This document shows positions 44,401-58,003 of a stretch of 64,000 nt of DNA, one piece after another. The notes under the pieces were generated by a model. The model was not told the origin of the DNA and did no database searches. It was given only the letters and a program-made list of their open reading frames with translations. The translations under genes were made by a program, and so were the position numbers. The first letter of the stretch is position 1. Each line of letters opens with the position of its first letter. Location: contig CM076656.1 of NCBI GenBank assembly GCA_038496675.1, positions 16,326,134-16,390,133 of the forward strand, read 5' to 3'. The DNA comes from Rachycentron canadum. Taxonomy: Eukaryota; Chordata; Actinopteri; Carangiformes; Rachycentridae.

Positions 44401-47400
44401 ATCTTTGCATATTATGTATGCTGATACAGGCATATCTCTATCCATCTGGTATATTAATGATATCAGTTTGCTCTTATATCGATTTGTTTTCATAACTTCT
44501 ATCTCTGTTAGTTAAAGTGCAGTTGAAATGGTCTTAGTCTCACAAAATGAATCATGAGCATCACGTCTGTACATGAGTTGTACTGACAATTAGTGATGCT
44601 TTGGTGTACAAGTAAGCTGCAGTATTGCCTCACCACATTGAATTGTGTTTTCTTGTTTAAAAAAAGACAAACAAGTTTCACTGTCCTCTCATTAATAATA
44701 TAATATTGGACTCCAGCGCAGTGGATCAGAATACAAGTAATCATATTTGTATATCCAAGCAATCCATCTCTGTATAATTACTTCCTGACACACAAAAAAA
44801 TAGGGTTTTACTGTGTTGTATAGCAACAAGCCTGATAGGTGGATAATAGCTCATCATAAGCCAGTGTGCTGATGCAGTTAAGAATTCACGAAAAATTAAT
44901 TTGTGCTTATCACAGAGCAATTGAAAAGGGATTTCCTGAGGAATGAACACAACCACTGGGGACACTAATTGACTTTTTGTGTCTCACTACGAGAGCCACC
45001 TTTTCCACATTTTTATAATTGATTTCATGTGGCATTTCAATTAATCATGGTATCAAACAGTTTTAAATGGATGCTGATATAGTGGCCAATGCAAGAGCAG
45101 GAAATAAAGTTTATCTACAGATATTGTCTATCATTTATCACATATGCTGCTACATAAAAACAATTAACACTGGTCTAGTCTGTGTGTGCTTTTCTGGCTG
45201 TATATACATTAAGGATCCTTATTTAGCCTAAACAAACATCTATGAATCAAATGAGTGTGTTTCCTTACTCTGAAAATAACCACTGCTCTTCTGATTACAG
45301 AATGGTAATTTGAGCTTGAGAAGAACTTTAATTACTGACTGAAAAACACACAACCAAACGCTCCTTTGCTTCGACTGAACCCTTTTCTTGATCTGCTTAG
45401 ATGGGTTGAGCTCTGGCTGGCTGTGTTTCCCTGCTGCCCAGCTCAGCTCGGCTCAGCTTAGCTCAGCTCACTGCAGCCTAAAAGATCATCTTAGAGCTGT
45501 GATGATTTCAATTTTTGGCCTGGCTGTAGGCCAGCTGAGAGGAGAATACTGGACAACAACAATGTTCAAAATGTTGCTGGTTAACTGTATGTATTTTTGA
45601 GATCATGTCAGAATGTATGTGTTGAGCGGCTGAGACAACAGCTGAGATAAGCATTTTCACGAATAACCAGACCAATTTCCTGAGGCAGGAAGCACGTATG
45701 CCTTGATACGTGCTTCCACTGGCTGGCATGCTTTTCTCATGGCGTGAATGGGTGGCTGTGTTTGCATGAGTGTGGGCATTGTTTGTGAGGGTAAAATTTC
45801 ATCAAGTTCACTACTTTTCTCTGTGTTGTCATCTGAATCATCAGGAACTATCTCATGTGCAGCAGACAGGAGTAGAAATTATTTTATCTGTGTATTTCAG
45901 GCTGCGAGTTGTGGTCACAGTAATGTGCCTTGACCCAGATTGTGGTCTGACAGTGACACATGGCCAGGTGCTGTTCTGGTGTCGGGGGGAACATTAGTCC
46001 TGGAGCCTCATTAATCATGATGGGAATGCTTCCTAATCATAGGGCAGGGCTTCACAGTGTGTTTCCCCTTCTCCTTCTCCAAATTAGCAAAGGACATTAG
46101 CCATTATAGGAGATACAGCACTCTAAAAAGTGAAGAAAGTCATTTCTTTATAGTTTGCAGTCATTGTGCACCTAAATTATATTTTTTTTCAACCCCAAAC
46201 TGGACAAGGAGAAAGAGAGGGGTGAAATTTTACAGACAATCGTAAATATGTTCTACAATCTAATATAAAATGTTGCTCATGTATGATGGAGTAAGATCTT
46301 GGTTGGCCCTCTTGTCGTGGCACTATAACTAACAAGAGATTTCTGCGCCCTGGGGTTTAGTAGGAGAGCAGGTTTTGACATTCAAGTGAGCTGCAAGTTA
46401 AGCACAGTAAGGCCTCTGAGGTGACGGGATGAGTCACCAAGCGTCCCAGCCCGGCTGCTCCCAAACTGCAAAATCACAACACAGGCAGCTCTTTCATGTA
46501 ACACGCACACACAAACACACACACAATCTGGCCTACTTCAATTCACTTGTCTCAAGTTAGAAATAAAGCTTTGTTTTTGTATAAGAAACCATTAAATTGG
46601 CCAATAAAGCAGGGCTTTCCACTATGCATAAATATGCCGTATATAGTAGGCTTATATATTCAGACATACAGTGTCTGCCCTACTTCCCTTATAGGACAAT
46701 TCTCTTGCCTCTAATGGGAATATATGTTTTTTTGCCAATAAATGAAGCATCAACTGGATCAACCAAGCAAGGATTTCACCTTAGTACACATACATGCACA
46801 TAAAACTACCTACACACACGCGTGTGTGGTGATAACAAGGCCTGGCCAATAGCCAGCAAGGCCACAGTGAGTGGTGTTTACAAGCTCTGGCCACAATACC
46901 AGGCCCACACAAATGAGCCCTCTTACCTGAGGCGAGTACAACTAAGAAACAGCAGAGAGAGGCCAGCCTGGGCTGCTGATCAAAGCTTTGTCAGTGTCTG
47001 ATGAGGTTTTATTATGAGTACAGACCACAGACTCTGAGTATGTTCATTTTCCCCACCTAGTTATAATTTACAACCTCGGCCTGACACATTATTTGACTTC
47101 GACTGAGGGGGAATGACATTCATCACATCGCAGAAAAAGCTTGGGAAACACAACAACACAACCACTCTGAAAGAACAGTTTGATGAGGTTTTCAGAGATC
47201 TAACCCTGCACCATGATCATCCTCCCAGACTACTGATTACTTAAGGTTGGGATAATCATATTTTATTAACCATAGGTTGAATATATACCTGCATTGTGAA
47301 AAGGCTTGTGTTTTGTACTAAATATACAAAGAATTATTGCATTTTATTATCTTTCAGCTCATTGTTATGGTTTCCAGGTCCATATCTTTACTTTTGGTAA

Positions 47401-50400
47401 AGATCTACTGATGGTTTAAACCATCTTATAGTGTTGTTTTCAAACAGAATAAATGGCTATTTTCACAAAAAAAAATTTAGCGACTACCTAGCTAAAATTG
47501 AGAGTAAATATAGGGCTATCATTAGCTATGTGGTCAAAAATACGATTCCAAACAAATGTTGCTCTGTAAATGCCCTAATACACACCTAGCACGGCAATTG
47601 TATACCAACATTGTCTAGTCAACTTTATTAGATTATAATATGTTAATGTCGCATTTACAGCTTTTTCGACTGATCCCAAGTGGCCAAAGAATCAATTATT
47701 TAAAAATTAGATGCTAACTGCTTTTTGTTAGCTAGGTAGTTACCAAGGAATAAAATGTCACTTTGATGTTTGAAGAATATCAACTGTGCTGTGGTCACTC
47801 TGTGGCAGTTGAAACACAATCGCCTTATGGTGAACTTTAGCTTTAGCTGCTAATGCTTTATTATGCTCAATAGCTATCTACTAACAGGTAGCTTAAAGTT
47901 TGTTTTTAGAGGTTTTAGTGCTGAAATCATCAGCCATAAATTGTACTATGAGTCGTGACAGTGAATCAGAACAGCAAAGTTGTGGGGACTTTAGTAAAGT
48001 TGTGTAGCCACTTTAAGAGCTATATGCACTGAAAATACCCTTGATGAAAGACATAGAAAAATTGTCTGTTTAAAATCCTGTCCTGAGAATAAAAATATGC
48101 TGGATGTACTATTTGTGAAAACTGATTCAGTGCTTGTTTTCAGATTCAGACTGAATCCATCCATTTGTCATTCTCTTCACACATCTGTCGCTGCCTTTTC
48201 TCCACTCCACGTCTTTAACCCTCTGTCTGCCCATCTCCTCTCCTCCTGACAGATCTTCCACATGACCTATGACCTGGCCAGTGCTGTGATGCGAATATTC
48301 AACCTGATTGGTATGATGCTCCTGCTGTGTCACTGGGACGGCTGTCTCCAGTTCCTCGTTCCCATGCTACAGGACTTCCCATCTGACTGCTGGGTCTCCC
48401 TCAACAAGATGGTGGTAAGCAAAATACTTACGTGGATTTGCGTTTGCAGATGTTAAAGATTATTTTGTTAAAGTCACACTATCACATGATCATATGTATG
48501 CAAAGGTGTTTCGAAAGACCAATGGCTGCAAAACCAGAGAATAAAACATGTCGCCAATGGACCCCAAAGGTGTTATATTTACAGGCAGATGGAGAAATGG
48601 GATTGATTTAAAGTTGAGTCTGCACACATGCATGCATTGACACACACATCCACACAAGACCATCCTCAATTAAACCCTCTCTAGTTAGACCCAGGAGACA
48701 TGCCAGTGTACACAAAGCAGAAGTGAAGGATGAAAAAAGAGCCTGTTTTTTCTCGGTTCATACACCACATCATGTGGTTTGTTCTTTAGCCATTCTCTTC
48801 TTTATCTTTCTCTCTTGTTTGTTTCTCCGCTTAGATGGCCTTCCCTCCTTCGAGCTGGCAGGTAGCCTCTGGCCATCTGCTGACAGACAGACCATTAGGA
48901 GGGGTTTTCTCCCAAATTATTGTTGGCATGAAAGGAAAACTCTTCGGAGAGCGAGTGGTATAATTAATTAATTATTGAATAATCAGTATTAAAAGCGTTT
49001 TTATTTTGGACTTGCAAACTTTATCAACCAACAAGGATTTTGCAAAACAAGAACATTGCTAGCTCAGTTAACCTCCTAAACCCCAGAGGCCCCCACATTA
49101 TACAACAATATCACATATATGCTATCTTGGTAATAGTTAACAGTTAATACAGTTCAACAGGATTAAAATCTTAATCTTTAAAATGACCAAAAGATGGCTG
49201 AATACCCCTCACACCTAATTCACCTGAAGGGCTGTCATATTAGACTGAATATGTTTAAGCTTGTTGTACCGAATAAACCAGCAACTGGGTGCCCATTCTT
49301 TATTACCACACTATGTTGACGCTATATGATGCCCATATCAAAGGAAATATCCGAAGATATTACACCTGCATCATCAAATGTAAAATATGTAGACGTTTTG
49401 CATTTTAGTTTCTAGAGTAGCATTTAAAAATAAATTCTGTGGGATTAACACCTAGATCATCTCTGTGATGCAGAGGATTGTGCCTCTTCACCTCTGCTGT
49501 GTTCTGCATTTGAATTAGGTCCTTTCCCTTAAATGTTACAACAGGAACCAGCACTAGGAGTATGCTCACATGCTTTCATATAAATGGAATAATCAGAAAT
49601 TGGCAGTAAACTATTGACTGTCAGAGGGACATGAATCAAAAATACTGAGGGAAAACACAAAAATACAGCGTAACTTCAGGTAACATTTTTCCCCTGGTTG
49701 GGTATTCATTCATTGCTTTGGGCTGAAACTCTTCCATCCTGTCTGACTCATCAGTCTATATTGGAGATAACAGATTGGGAGCTGGTGACTGACACAGCCA
49801 GAGGCAGCGAGAAGTCAGGGGATGTCAGCAGTGTAACACGTTTCAACCTGTCAATCAAATACACCCTTTTTAGAATTTTTTTTATACAACCTATACATTG
49901 TATTTAACTCATACATACATATACACATACAGAGTGTGTTTTCATGCAGGTAGTATGGTTGCACCCCGTAGTAAATCAACCAAGAGAGACCAACGATACA
50001 AATACTAACCCTATGATAATTATATACAAAACAGAATAATTAGGCTTAAAGGCTCCAGAACCATTGTTTTTATACGTTATGATTGACTTATAGTGGAGGT
50101 GAGTTCTGCTGCTGTGAAAAGAGGTTATGATTAGTTTTGGGAAAACAGAGGAACAAACACAATGATGAAATGATCTGGGTGTTAATAGGATAAATGTTTT
50201 GGGACTCAGAGAGTGCGGGTTATCGACAGGACAAGGAATAACTGCATGAAGAACATGAAAAACAGATTGGTTAAGGCTGTGGAGAGATGTGTTTGTTGCG
50301 ATTAGCGAGGATAATGCAGTTTTGTGATTGACACCAGCATCATCTGCCCTATAATCCAGCCTACCACCGCTCCTTACTGCTATAGGATCAGAATTTTAAC

Positions 50401-53400
50401 TGACATTTTTGTTGCGTCTAAAGAAGTTCAGCAGACTGGATAATTCCTTCTTCATGCTTTTGCGAGGTGCAGGCTGTTTCCTGAGCTGTCTAACACTGCT
50501 GCCGCCGAGAAATGTTTCATATGCTGAGAATGAACTTTCTCATTTTGGCACAAAGATCCGTGAGAGTCAGGCCTCGAAAATAGTCCTGTGATAACACTGT
50601 GCCACGACACACTGGTGTTTGTACTTGCGTGGTAAGTGTGTGTGTATGTGAGTTTGGGTATGTGTGATCTCCAGGAACAGATGGATCTCACACCCCCTTG
50701 ACCCTAGGGGACATCGCAGTTACTTTTCCGTCGTTCTATTTCTCTTTTCATCCTTGGCCATGAGTGTTTTTTCTCACTCTCCCTCTCTATATACACACAC
50801 ATCTTCCCTAAGTCTATGGAGGACAGCAAGAAGCCCACTGCTGTGCCAAATGTGATGTCACTCCTGACTTGGAAGGCTAAGCAAATATCAGAGATATCAT
50901 TCATTTAGAAATGTAACAGTTTTCCCTTCTCTGCTCAAACATGCCTTCTCCCCTGGCATCTGGAGTTATCTTCATCCATAATATAGATGTAATAGAAATA
51001 TAAGATGTGTTGATAGTCTCATATTTGCATTAAACTCCAATTCAAAGCAACATTTTGTGTTGATGTTTTTCAATCTCAGACAGCAAGCATTTTGTGCACA
51101 GCACAGTGACATTCTTTTCTGTAGTGTTAATTATCACCAAAGGGAACAGATGCAGAGAATATATATTGTTCTGTATGCTCTCATCCATTATCCCTCCTGT
51201 CTGCCCGCCTCCCTTTTTCCTGTCTCCTCGCTCTGTTTACATTCACTTTTCTCTTTCATACCTCAGATTGATGCGTGTTGTTTATGCCTGCGTACCATTT
51301 TCCAAGCTCAATGCCACATTTGCCAGCGAGCGCCTGTGTGGGCATGGCCGCCTGGCGTGCTGTGCTGCTGCCATCTTTGGGTAATCAAGGTCAGGGGACC
51401 TTTTCAGAGCGGCTTTGAGTAAGAGATGCAGCGTTAAGTGATCCTCATCCTCGTGCTGACTGACTGTCTGCCTGCACTGGACATTAACTGGACCCCACCC
51501 TACTTTCCTTTTTCATCATCCGTGTCCTTCCGCTGTGGATATACAGCCAGATTACCTTTATATAGAAACAAAACATGGTCAATTCACTCTCTCAGAGGCT
51601 CTCTCATATGAACTTATACCTGCTTTCATACTTGTGTCTGTTTTTGTTTGTTTGGGCCTTGTGGGTAAAAACATGTGAATGCGAGATAAGCTATAACTAA
51701 AGCCCCCCTAACAACTCTTACCTTCCTGTAATGTTTTCATCTCTGCATCTATGCACTCAAAAACAATATCTGTGACTTGTAAAAGATGTGCATGCTGCAC
51801 AGTGGTGTTTATTATGAGCCCCATAATCAAGCTCCTGCAGCATACCGATCACAAGAGACCAGATCATCACTGTCTGTTATATAAGTAACTCTCCATAACA
51901 TGAATGACATGTGGTTTTGTGTTCGTCTCAACTGCTTTTGCTTCATTATGAAGTCTGTTCCTGTATTTAATATTCAGGCTGCTGGGTGACATTTTACTGA
52001 AGAAGATAAGTTGCTATGACTGTACACAAACTTATTATATATGCGTGTGCACTGTTTGCACATCCATAGAAACCTTCCTGTATTAGAAGTTAATAAGTGT
52101 GTTATTTCAATTACTGAAGTGATCTAACTGGCAGGCAGACCTGTCTGCTCACATAAGAATTAATGGAAAGTTACCGTGTGTGTAGGTGTTTGAGTGCGAG
52201 TGACAGCTGCCTCTTGATGATCCAACAGCTTCTTTCAAAACTAATTTTGTATGTACATAAAAAGTGATCTTGGTAACACAGCATCAATTTCTTAAACAAA
52301 TTTTTCAGAGACGGAAAATTAAGGTGGGTGGTGCAGTACTGTGTGTGACTTGTAGCTGGCATTGTGAAAATTGATGAAATCCTTGATTTATTCTGGTAGT
52401 CTCAGGATATTTGTGCCTCTTATGAGAGACCGCTCATGAGCATTTAGGCTTGTTGAGTCCAGGAAAATTTATGTTTATGGCTGTCTCTAAAGGTCTTTAT
52501 ATGTCAGACTGAGGTAAATAATCATTTTAGTAATTAAGTAAATGAAGTGAGGGGATTATTACCTTGTTGAGTAAACATTAACATGTATTTTTGTTAAAGA
52601 TAATTATTGGTTCCAATCTGAATTTGCTAGGTCAAACTATGTGGTAGCTAGTTTAAAAAAACAGACAAAAAAAACCCCTGCTGTTTGTGGGTCAAGTTGC
52701 CCCTTTGAAACCAACCCCATTTTTAGAAGAAAAGATGTCCTGTTATATTAAGCTATACAGTGAATGCTCTTCTCTGTAAATAAGTTTTGTCTTTATTGAA
52801 ACAATAGTAGAATTAAAAGCAACTCTGCTAATAATAAGACAGATTCTGTTTCCAGACATACATTGGTAATCCCAAGACTTTTTTTAAATCAGTTTTAAAA
52901 TGTGAAGCATTGGTTCTTTATGATGGAAAAATTTACTAAAACGTTTATGTTTTTATAAGACCAATAGACCACAGCTATGGCAGTGATTCTATGAGGCTGG
53001 TGCTTCAAGCTAAATGCTAACTTTAATATGCTAACATGCTCATAGTGACAATGCTAACAGGCTGATGCTAAGCAGGCATAATCTTTATTATGTTTGTTAT
53101 CTTAGTTTACTAAAAGTTAGCACACTAATCTTACATGCTAGTCTTACTGCTAGCATGTTTAGTGCTAAATACACAAAGTATGGCTGAGACTGATGGGGAT
53201 TTTAATTTAATTCTATTTGATTTTGACAAGTCGTGTGACTGTGAAAATGTCATTGAGTGACACTGTTGGCTATAAAAGTAATCTGCTCTTCTTCGTTGAA
53301 CTATTAATTTCACAACAATATTATACATATTTGTCACAATCGTAGAAAAACTGTTGATAAAAAATTGATAATATACCAAATTCTACAGCAGCACATACAA

Positions 53401-56400
53401 ATCAAATGTAAATTACACAAATACAAAAAAAGCAGAAAAAAAAAAAAAAACACTGGGAGGTACATACACAAATGTGAACATACTAAGTCAGCAGATTCAG
53501 GGTAAGAAGTTACATAATAAGCTTATTATTTTTTGTTGTCTAAGAGAATTCAGATCCTGGAGAAAAGATGAAGCAGGTAGTGATTTGGAAAATTACCGTT
53601 TGTAAACTTGAAAAGATGACTTCATATTTAAGAGCACCATCCCAGATTATAATAGAAATGGACAATATCCTTAATGTTAGAAGAGTTTACCTGGTTTAAA
53701 AAATTAGTCCAAATACTCAATAGACATTTCACAATAAAGAAGAGAAATTGTCTCTATAGTTAAGGTACAAGAAATCTCAATGTCTGAACACTGAGCTGGG
53801 TACTTTTTATGTAAGATTTTAAATGTACTTCCCTGCCTGAAATACAATAGGCGTACTTATGAGGTAAAAGCCAAAACTAAGTGTGACGGTGTTTTTATAA
53901 TTTGATTGGCAGAACAGATGCTTTGAGCTGCAGTTTGCATCGCCAACATGAAACATTCTCCAGATGCACAGGGTTGCGCATTAACAGCAGTCTGAAATCT
54001 ACAGCTGCATCTCAGAGACTGGATCCTCTGAAGGACACAGCCCATGTGTGGCCCTCAGATGTCATGTAGGCCATGAAACTACTCCTCCTTTGCAAAGGAG
54101 TCACTCCTAAGTTTTTTTTATCCTCACATGAAAAGTAAAAGAACAAAAAAAAATGTTACTAATGTCATTGACAAAAATGGGTCAAGTCTTGCCCACCACT
54201 GCTTTTGCTAGGTTGACTGGTGAAAGAGCAAACTATTAAGATGGTTAGTGGAGGGAGACACACATATGTAAACCTCAGACTGACCCAGACTAAAATGAGC
54301 AATCTGTTGTGCTCCAACATCAGCAACTAGCAGACGTATCAGAACAGTTAGCGCAGTTCAGCATCATTTATTTGTTCATGGTGTTTGCTAACTGGCAATG
54401 GCTGACACAGTATTAGTGGTAGTGTTAATGTAAACTTTCGGTGCTGACAAAGTTTCAGGTTTCCTCTCCCCCTCCCACATCCCCACAAGTTAATGGCATT
54501 GTTTCCTTACATTTGTGATGCATGAAACTCTGGCTGCCTGAATCTGTTAGAATACTCCCCGTTACTCAATTTTTATGCAACAGCTCATTGATGTTTCAAT
54601 AATGTGATTCTCACTCCTCTTCTGACTGATGGTAGGTGTGAAATGTTGTTAGTATAGCAAACAAGTAAACAGATCATTTCATCTAATGTGTTAAATGAGC
54701 CCATGATTTTGAACTTATTCCTCTTGATAGATATCAAAGAATAAATGCCAATTGATAGCTAATGAGCTCACACCCAATAACAACAGCCCAGTTTAAGCTA
54801 GCAAGCTAGTATCCACCAAGTCAAAATCCTCTTGCAATCTTGATATGTGATTTACAAACATCTACTTCACGTCTAATGAAGTTAATTAAAGATACTCATG
54901 GTATTGTCTAAGCAGTAAGGCTGACTTAAACCAGGCTGGAATGAAACTATATTAACATTTACAACACAAGTGTTTTAACCACACTAGCAATCAGGGAAAT
55001 GTGGTTGGACTAAATTAGACTTTTTATAGACTACCAGTTATATTTGCAGAACACATCTGGGGAAAAAAAGTTCTGGTTATAGGATTGAAACTTGCTATAT
55101 GTAGTTATCTTTGCAAACATAGTCACCATGATGCCCAGATATTTTGTTCATTACTCTATTATTCTGCTTCAACCTTTAAACAGGAGAAAAGTGTTCAGAG
55201 TCTGTATTCTTCACTAATAGACACCAAGCAACTTTCTGTAGTGGTTTGGTTTTAAATAATGAATACAAACACAAACCCACTGCCCGTAAATAATACATCT
55301 TAACACTGGTAACAAGCTCTTTTATATCAGTTTACATATTAAAATTCTAAATGTCAGTGTCGATTGTCAGTCCCTTTAAACAAAACAAACTCCCCAGGTC
55401 AGTTTTAGACTGTCAGAGAGAGATTGCCCTGTCAGTTACATGCATGAGTGGCACAAATCAAACACACATACTCAAATACAAGCTGAGAATCAAGCGGCAT
55501 GTATCCCCAGTGCCAGCATACATGTACACTCACTATTCTATAATTATGCCATTATGCATCATAGATGTCCCATACTCCCTTTGTGTTCCTCCTTAAATGT
55601 ATTATGTACAATTAGCCATCATCCACACTGCTCAGTGAAGAGCCATGGCAGATAAAATGAACACAAGAGCTAATTTGATTTGTGTCCCCCCTCCCTCACT
55701 CAGGGTGGTATCTCTGTAGAATTAGTTTATTGTGTTACTATGAAGGTTGTGATTTTCAATAGTAAGAGACAGCTGTACACTGTGTCAGTTTTAATCAGCT
55801 GATATGTCAAACAGACTGGTTACAGCTGGTCAGTGTGGGCTTTCCAGCTCATACAGTATACATTCAAAAGAACAACTTTAGAGAGTAAATTTCTTGCAGA
55901 GAGTTAGTTAATAAGATCAATACCACTTAGCATAAAAAACTAGGAACAGACATTGGGAATAATGACATTTTATGTCCCTGACAACCTCTGTAGTCTCCTT
56001 TAGCCACTTGTTAGCAACCAGCTTTTCTGTAAAACCTCAAATTACAACTAAGGCATTTACACACATATTTTATGTTGTAGAATAAAAAGTAAAAATATAA
56101 TATGCTTCTTTTGACCGCAGAACCTGTCTCAGTCATCTCACCAAAAACCCATTCAAAAAGACAGATTTTGGGTTGGTGACTGAATGTGCTAAAACTATAA
56201 TGAATTCCTGGATTTTAGGAATCGTTCCTGCAACACTTGGATTTTAGGAATCGTTCCTCCAACACTTGAATCGCAGTTGGCAACCAGCCTGGAGATGCAT
56301 TCATGGCACCTACTGGGCTGGACTAAATGGTGCACTAGTCATAACTTGAACGCCGGCAAACTTTCAGTCCGAAGTTGAATGAAAATATCAAATGAGATAA

Positions 56401-58003
56401 CAACAAGAAAGTGAATAAGTGTATTTCTCTAATTGCAACTTTAGATTTATAACTTGACATAATATATGATTTTTCCTTTATTTCAGTAAGCCGTATATGT
56501 AAACACAGTATGAAACAAATGCATTACATGCAACATATTCTGTGGCACCCAGCCTGTCTAGGACTGTATATGCTGTATATTTTTATATCTGGTGTGTGTG
56601 TGTGTGTCTCTGTGTGTGGACGAGGTACAATCATAGATAGAGAGATGTAGCTATGTGTAAAAAGGTGTTTATTTCTATGCTCTGTCTCTGGGTTACAGCC
56701 TTCTGCTCTGGCTGTTTATCCATCAGCAATGCAACCAGCATGTCTGACTGGAGGGATTCAACTCCAGGTCTGTTTACCACCCAGGACAGTGAGGATCAGG
56801 CTCAGACTGAGACTGGAGTGTTAATATGTTCTGCCAGAGTTCCTAGCAAATATTTCTTATAAATATGGGCTTAAGGACTGCGGATGACAGTGAGACAAGA
56901 CGCAAGGCTCCATCGTATAAAAATAACAACAAAGCTGTAAATATGTTGATGTCGCTTAAAATCTTAAAGGCTTCAAACTGTAGTTGTGGGTGTCTCTGTT
57001 TTTTATCTCAGATTAGAACGCCCAGTTTATCTCCTCCAACAAACCAAAACAACTGATTTAGCTGAGAGCTCAAAACAGATACGAAACTTTGAGCAAATTT
57101 GAATCTCAAATGAAATGCAAATGACCCTGGAAAAACACAAATCAGATAAGAATCCAACCAGTCAATCAGTGGCTGAGGACACCACTCGCCCTAGAAGAAG
57201 AAATACTCAGACACACATACAGCGGACACTGGATGGTGTGTGAGCCACATCTGTTTGAGGGCATGATGTGAGGTTCAGCAGTGCCCGTGGAGGGCTTTCT
57301 AATGACTCTAACACAGGAGAATTAGAGTTGACTGAGTGCATGAGCACCAATCAAAGGCAGACTGGAGCTGGCAGAGAACAGGCTCCTCATTAACACTTTT
57401 CCTCATCTCTCTTTGCTTGGACAACACAAGGCGAGGGCACTCAGTGATCATGATTAGGCTCTCCACCAAGCCTGCAACAGTAACCAGAGCCATATACTTT
57501 ACGAGAATTACTCTTTCGCCCTCTCATTGTTGAATTCATTCTCTCCTTGTCACCACTTTTGTTTGGACAAACTTTTTTCTGCGCCTCTGTAGTACACCTC
57601 ATGCTCCGGTCATCAGGTAAGTACGGCTGTAGCGTAAAAGTAAGCAGCTTTTCCAGGAGAACAGAATAGCCTTGTTTTTCTCCTGTCTCTCCCATCTCCT
57701 CCTCCTCCTATTTTGTTTTCCCAAACTATTTTTTTCTTGAATTGTCTCTCATTCTTTGCCCTCCCTCCATCTCTCTTCCCACAGAACGACTCATGGAGCG
57801 AGCTCTACTCCTTCGCCCTCTTTAAGGCCATGAGCCACATGCTGTGTATTGGATATGGAAGACAAGCCCCGGAGAGTATGTCGGACATCTGGCTGACGAT
57901 GCTCAGTATGATCGTAGGAGCCACTTGCTACGCCATGTTCATCGGCCACGCAACTGCACTCATCCAGTCTCTGGACTCGTCAAGACGGCAATACCAGGAG
58001 AAG
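40673..58003 (+). CDS. HCN2: HCN pacemaker channel, probably HCN2; 5' part only (4 exons, 539 codons)
   Basis: This is a hyperpolarisation-activated, cyclic-nucleotide-gated cation channel subunit (If/Ih current, plasma membrane, tetramer). Exons are 40673-41484, 43197-43620, 48253-48414 and 57785-58003. The last three are 424, 162 and 219 nt and phases agree. Residues 1-219 are a divergent N-terminus; about 220-271 is the HCN domain (YMQRQFSSMLQPGVNKFSLR..HPYSDFR). S1 to S3 cover about 273-368. S4 has K378, R381, R384, R387, K390, S393, R396, R399 and R402, the HCN pattern. The NDS sequon is at 467, the filter CIGYG at 487-491 and S6 at about 500-525. The start is the first in-frame ATG. FKDETT, VEKGIDSEVY and adjacent BSG favour HCN2. 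C-linker and CNBD exons lie past the window. Confidence 0.9.
41485..43196 (+). other. HCN2 intron 1
   Basis: This 1.7-kb intron has no coding block recognised on either strand. Confidence 0.85.
43197..43620 (+). CDS. HCN2: HCN2 exon 2: S1 to S4 voltage sensor
   Basis: The exon is 424 nt, starting RFYWDFTMLMFMVGNLIIIP and ending RLIRYIHQWEE. It contains the complete voltage-sensor domain. The acceptor is CTGCCAG and the donor GTAAGC. Confidence 0.96.
43843..43955 (+). repeat. Truncated retroelement 3' tail (SINE/LINE type)
   Basis: The order GGCCCAGCGATAAACTG..GACCCCGCC..CTAGCCCTCATCCCTGC..GGGTAAGCAGTGTAGATAATGGATGGATAG is the familiar 3' portion of a fish retroelement ending in (ATGG)n. Exact family assignment needs a repeat library. 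Confidence 0.7.
45688..45717. repeat. Perfect inverted repeat (12-bp arms, 6-base loop)
   Basis: GGAAGCACGTAT at 45688-45699 pairs exactly with 45706-45717 around the loop GCCTTG, inside HCN2 intron 2. Confidence 0.95.
48253..48414 (+). CDS. HCN2: HCN2 exon 3: S5 and turret
   Basis: The exon is 162 nt and encodes IFHMTYDLASAVMRIFNLIG through CWVSLNKMV. The acceptor is CTGACAG and the donor GTAAGC. Confidence 0.96.
52995..53205 (+). repeat. Degraded teleost interspersed repeat (copy 2)
   Basis: The GCTAACATGCT-rich stretch, CATAATCTTTATTATGTTTG, GCTAGCATGTTTAGTGCTAA and the end GGCTGAGACTGATGGGGAT follow the same recalled repeat as 14580-14972, covering its left part. Confidence 0.6.
56210..56267. 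repeat. 29-bp tandem duplication
   Basis: GGATTTTAGGAATCGTTCCT followed by GCAACACTT at 56210-56238 is repeated at 56239-56267 with a single G-to-C change. Confidence 0.95.
57785..58003 (+). CDS. HCN2: HCN2 exon 4: pore, selectivity filter and S6
   Basis: The exon is 219 nt and encodes NDSWSELYSFALFKAMSHML, then CIGYG, through SLDSSRRQYQEK. The acceptor is CCCACAG. The donor GTCGGG is weak, but the reading phase and family boundary (QEK) agree with it. Confidence 0.95.

Larger units (their letters stand above)
43621..48252 (+). other. HCN2 intron 2
   Basis: This 4.6-kb intron contains a SINE/LINE-type tail (about 43843-43955), a short GCTCA-rich tandem near 45439-45470 and a 12-bp palindromic hairpin at 45688-45717. 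No coding content was seen. Confidence 0.8.
48415..57784 (+). other. HCN2 intron 3 (9.4 kb)
   Basis: This is the largest intron in the window. It includes an old interspersed repeat at about 52995-53205 and a 29-bp duplication at 56210-56267. No additional exon was recognised. Confidence 0.8.

Noticed and set aside
45439..45475. GCTCA/GAGCT-rich short repeat resembling immunoglobulin switch sequence
   Set aside because: Only about three units inside an HCN intron; no immunoglobulin genes are nearby.
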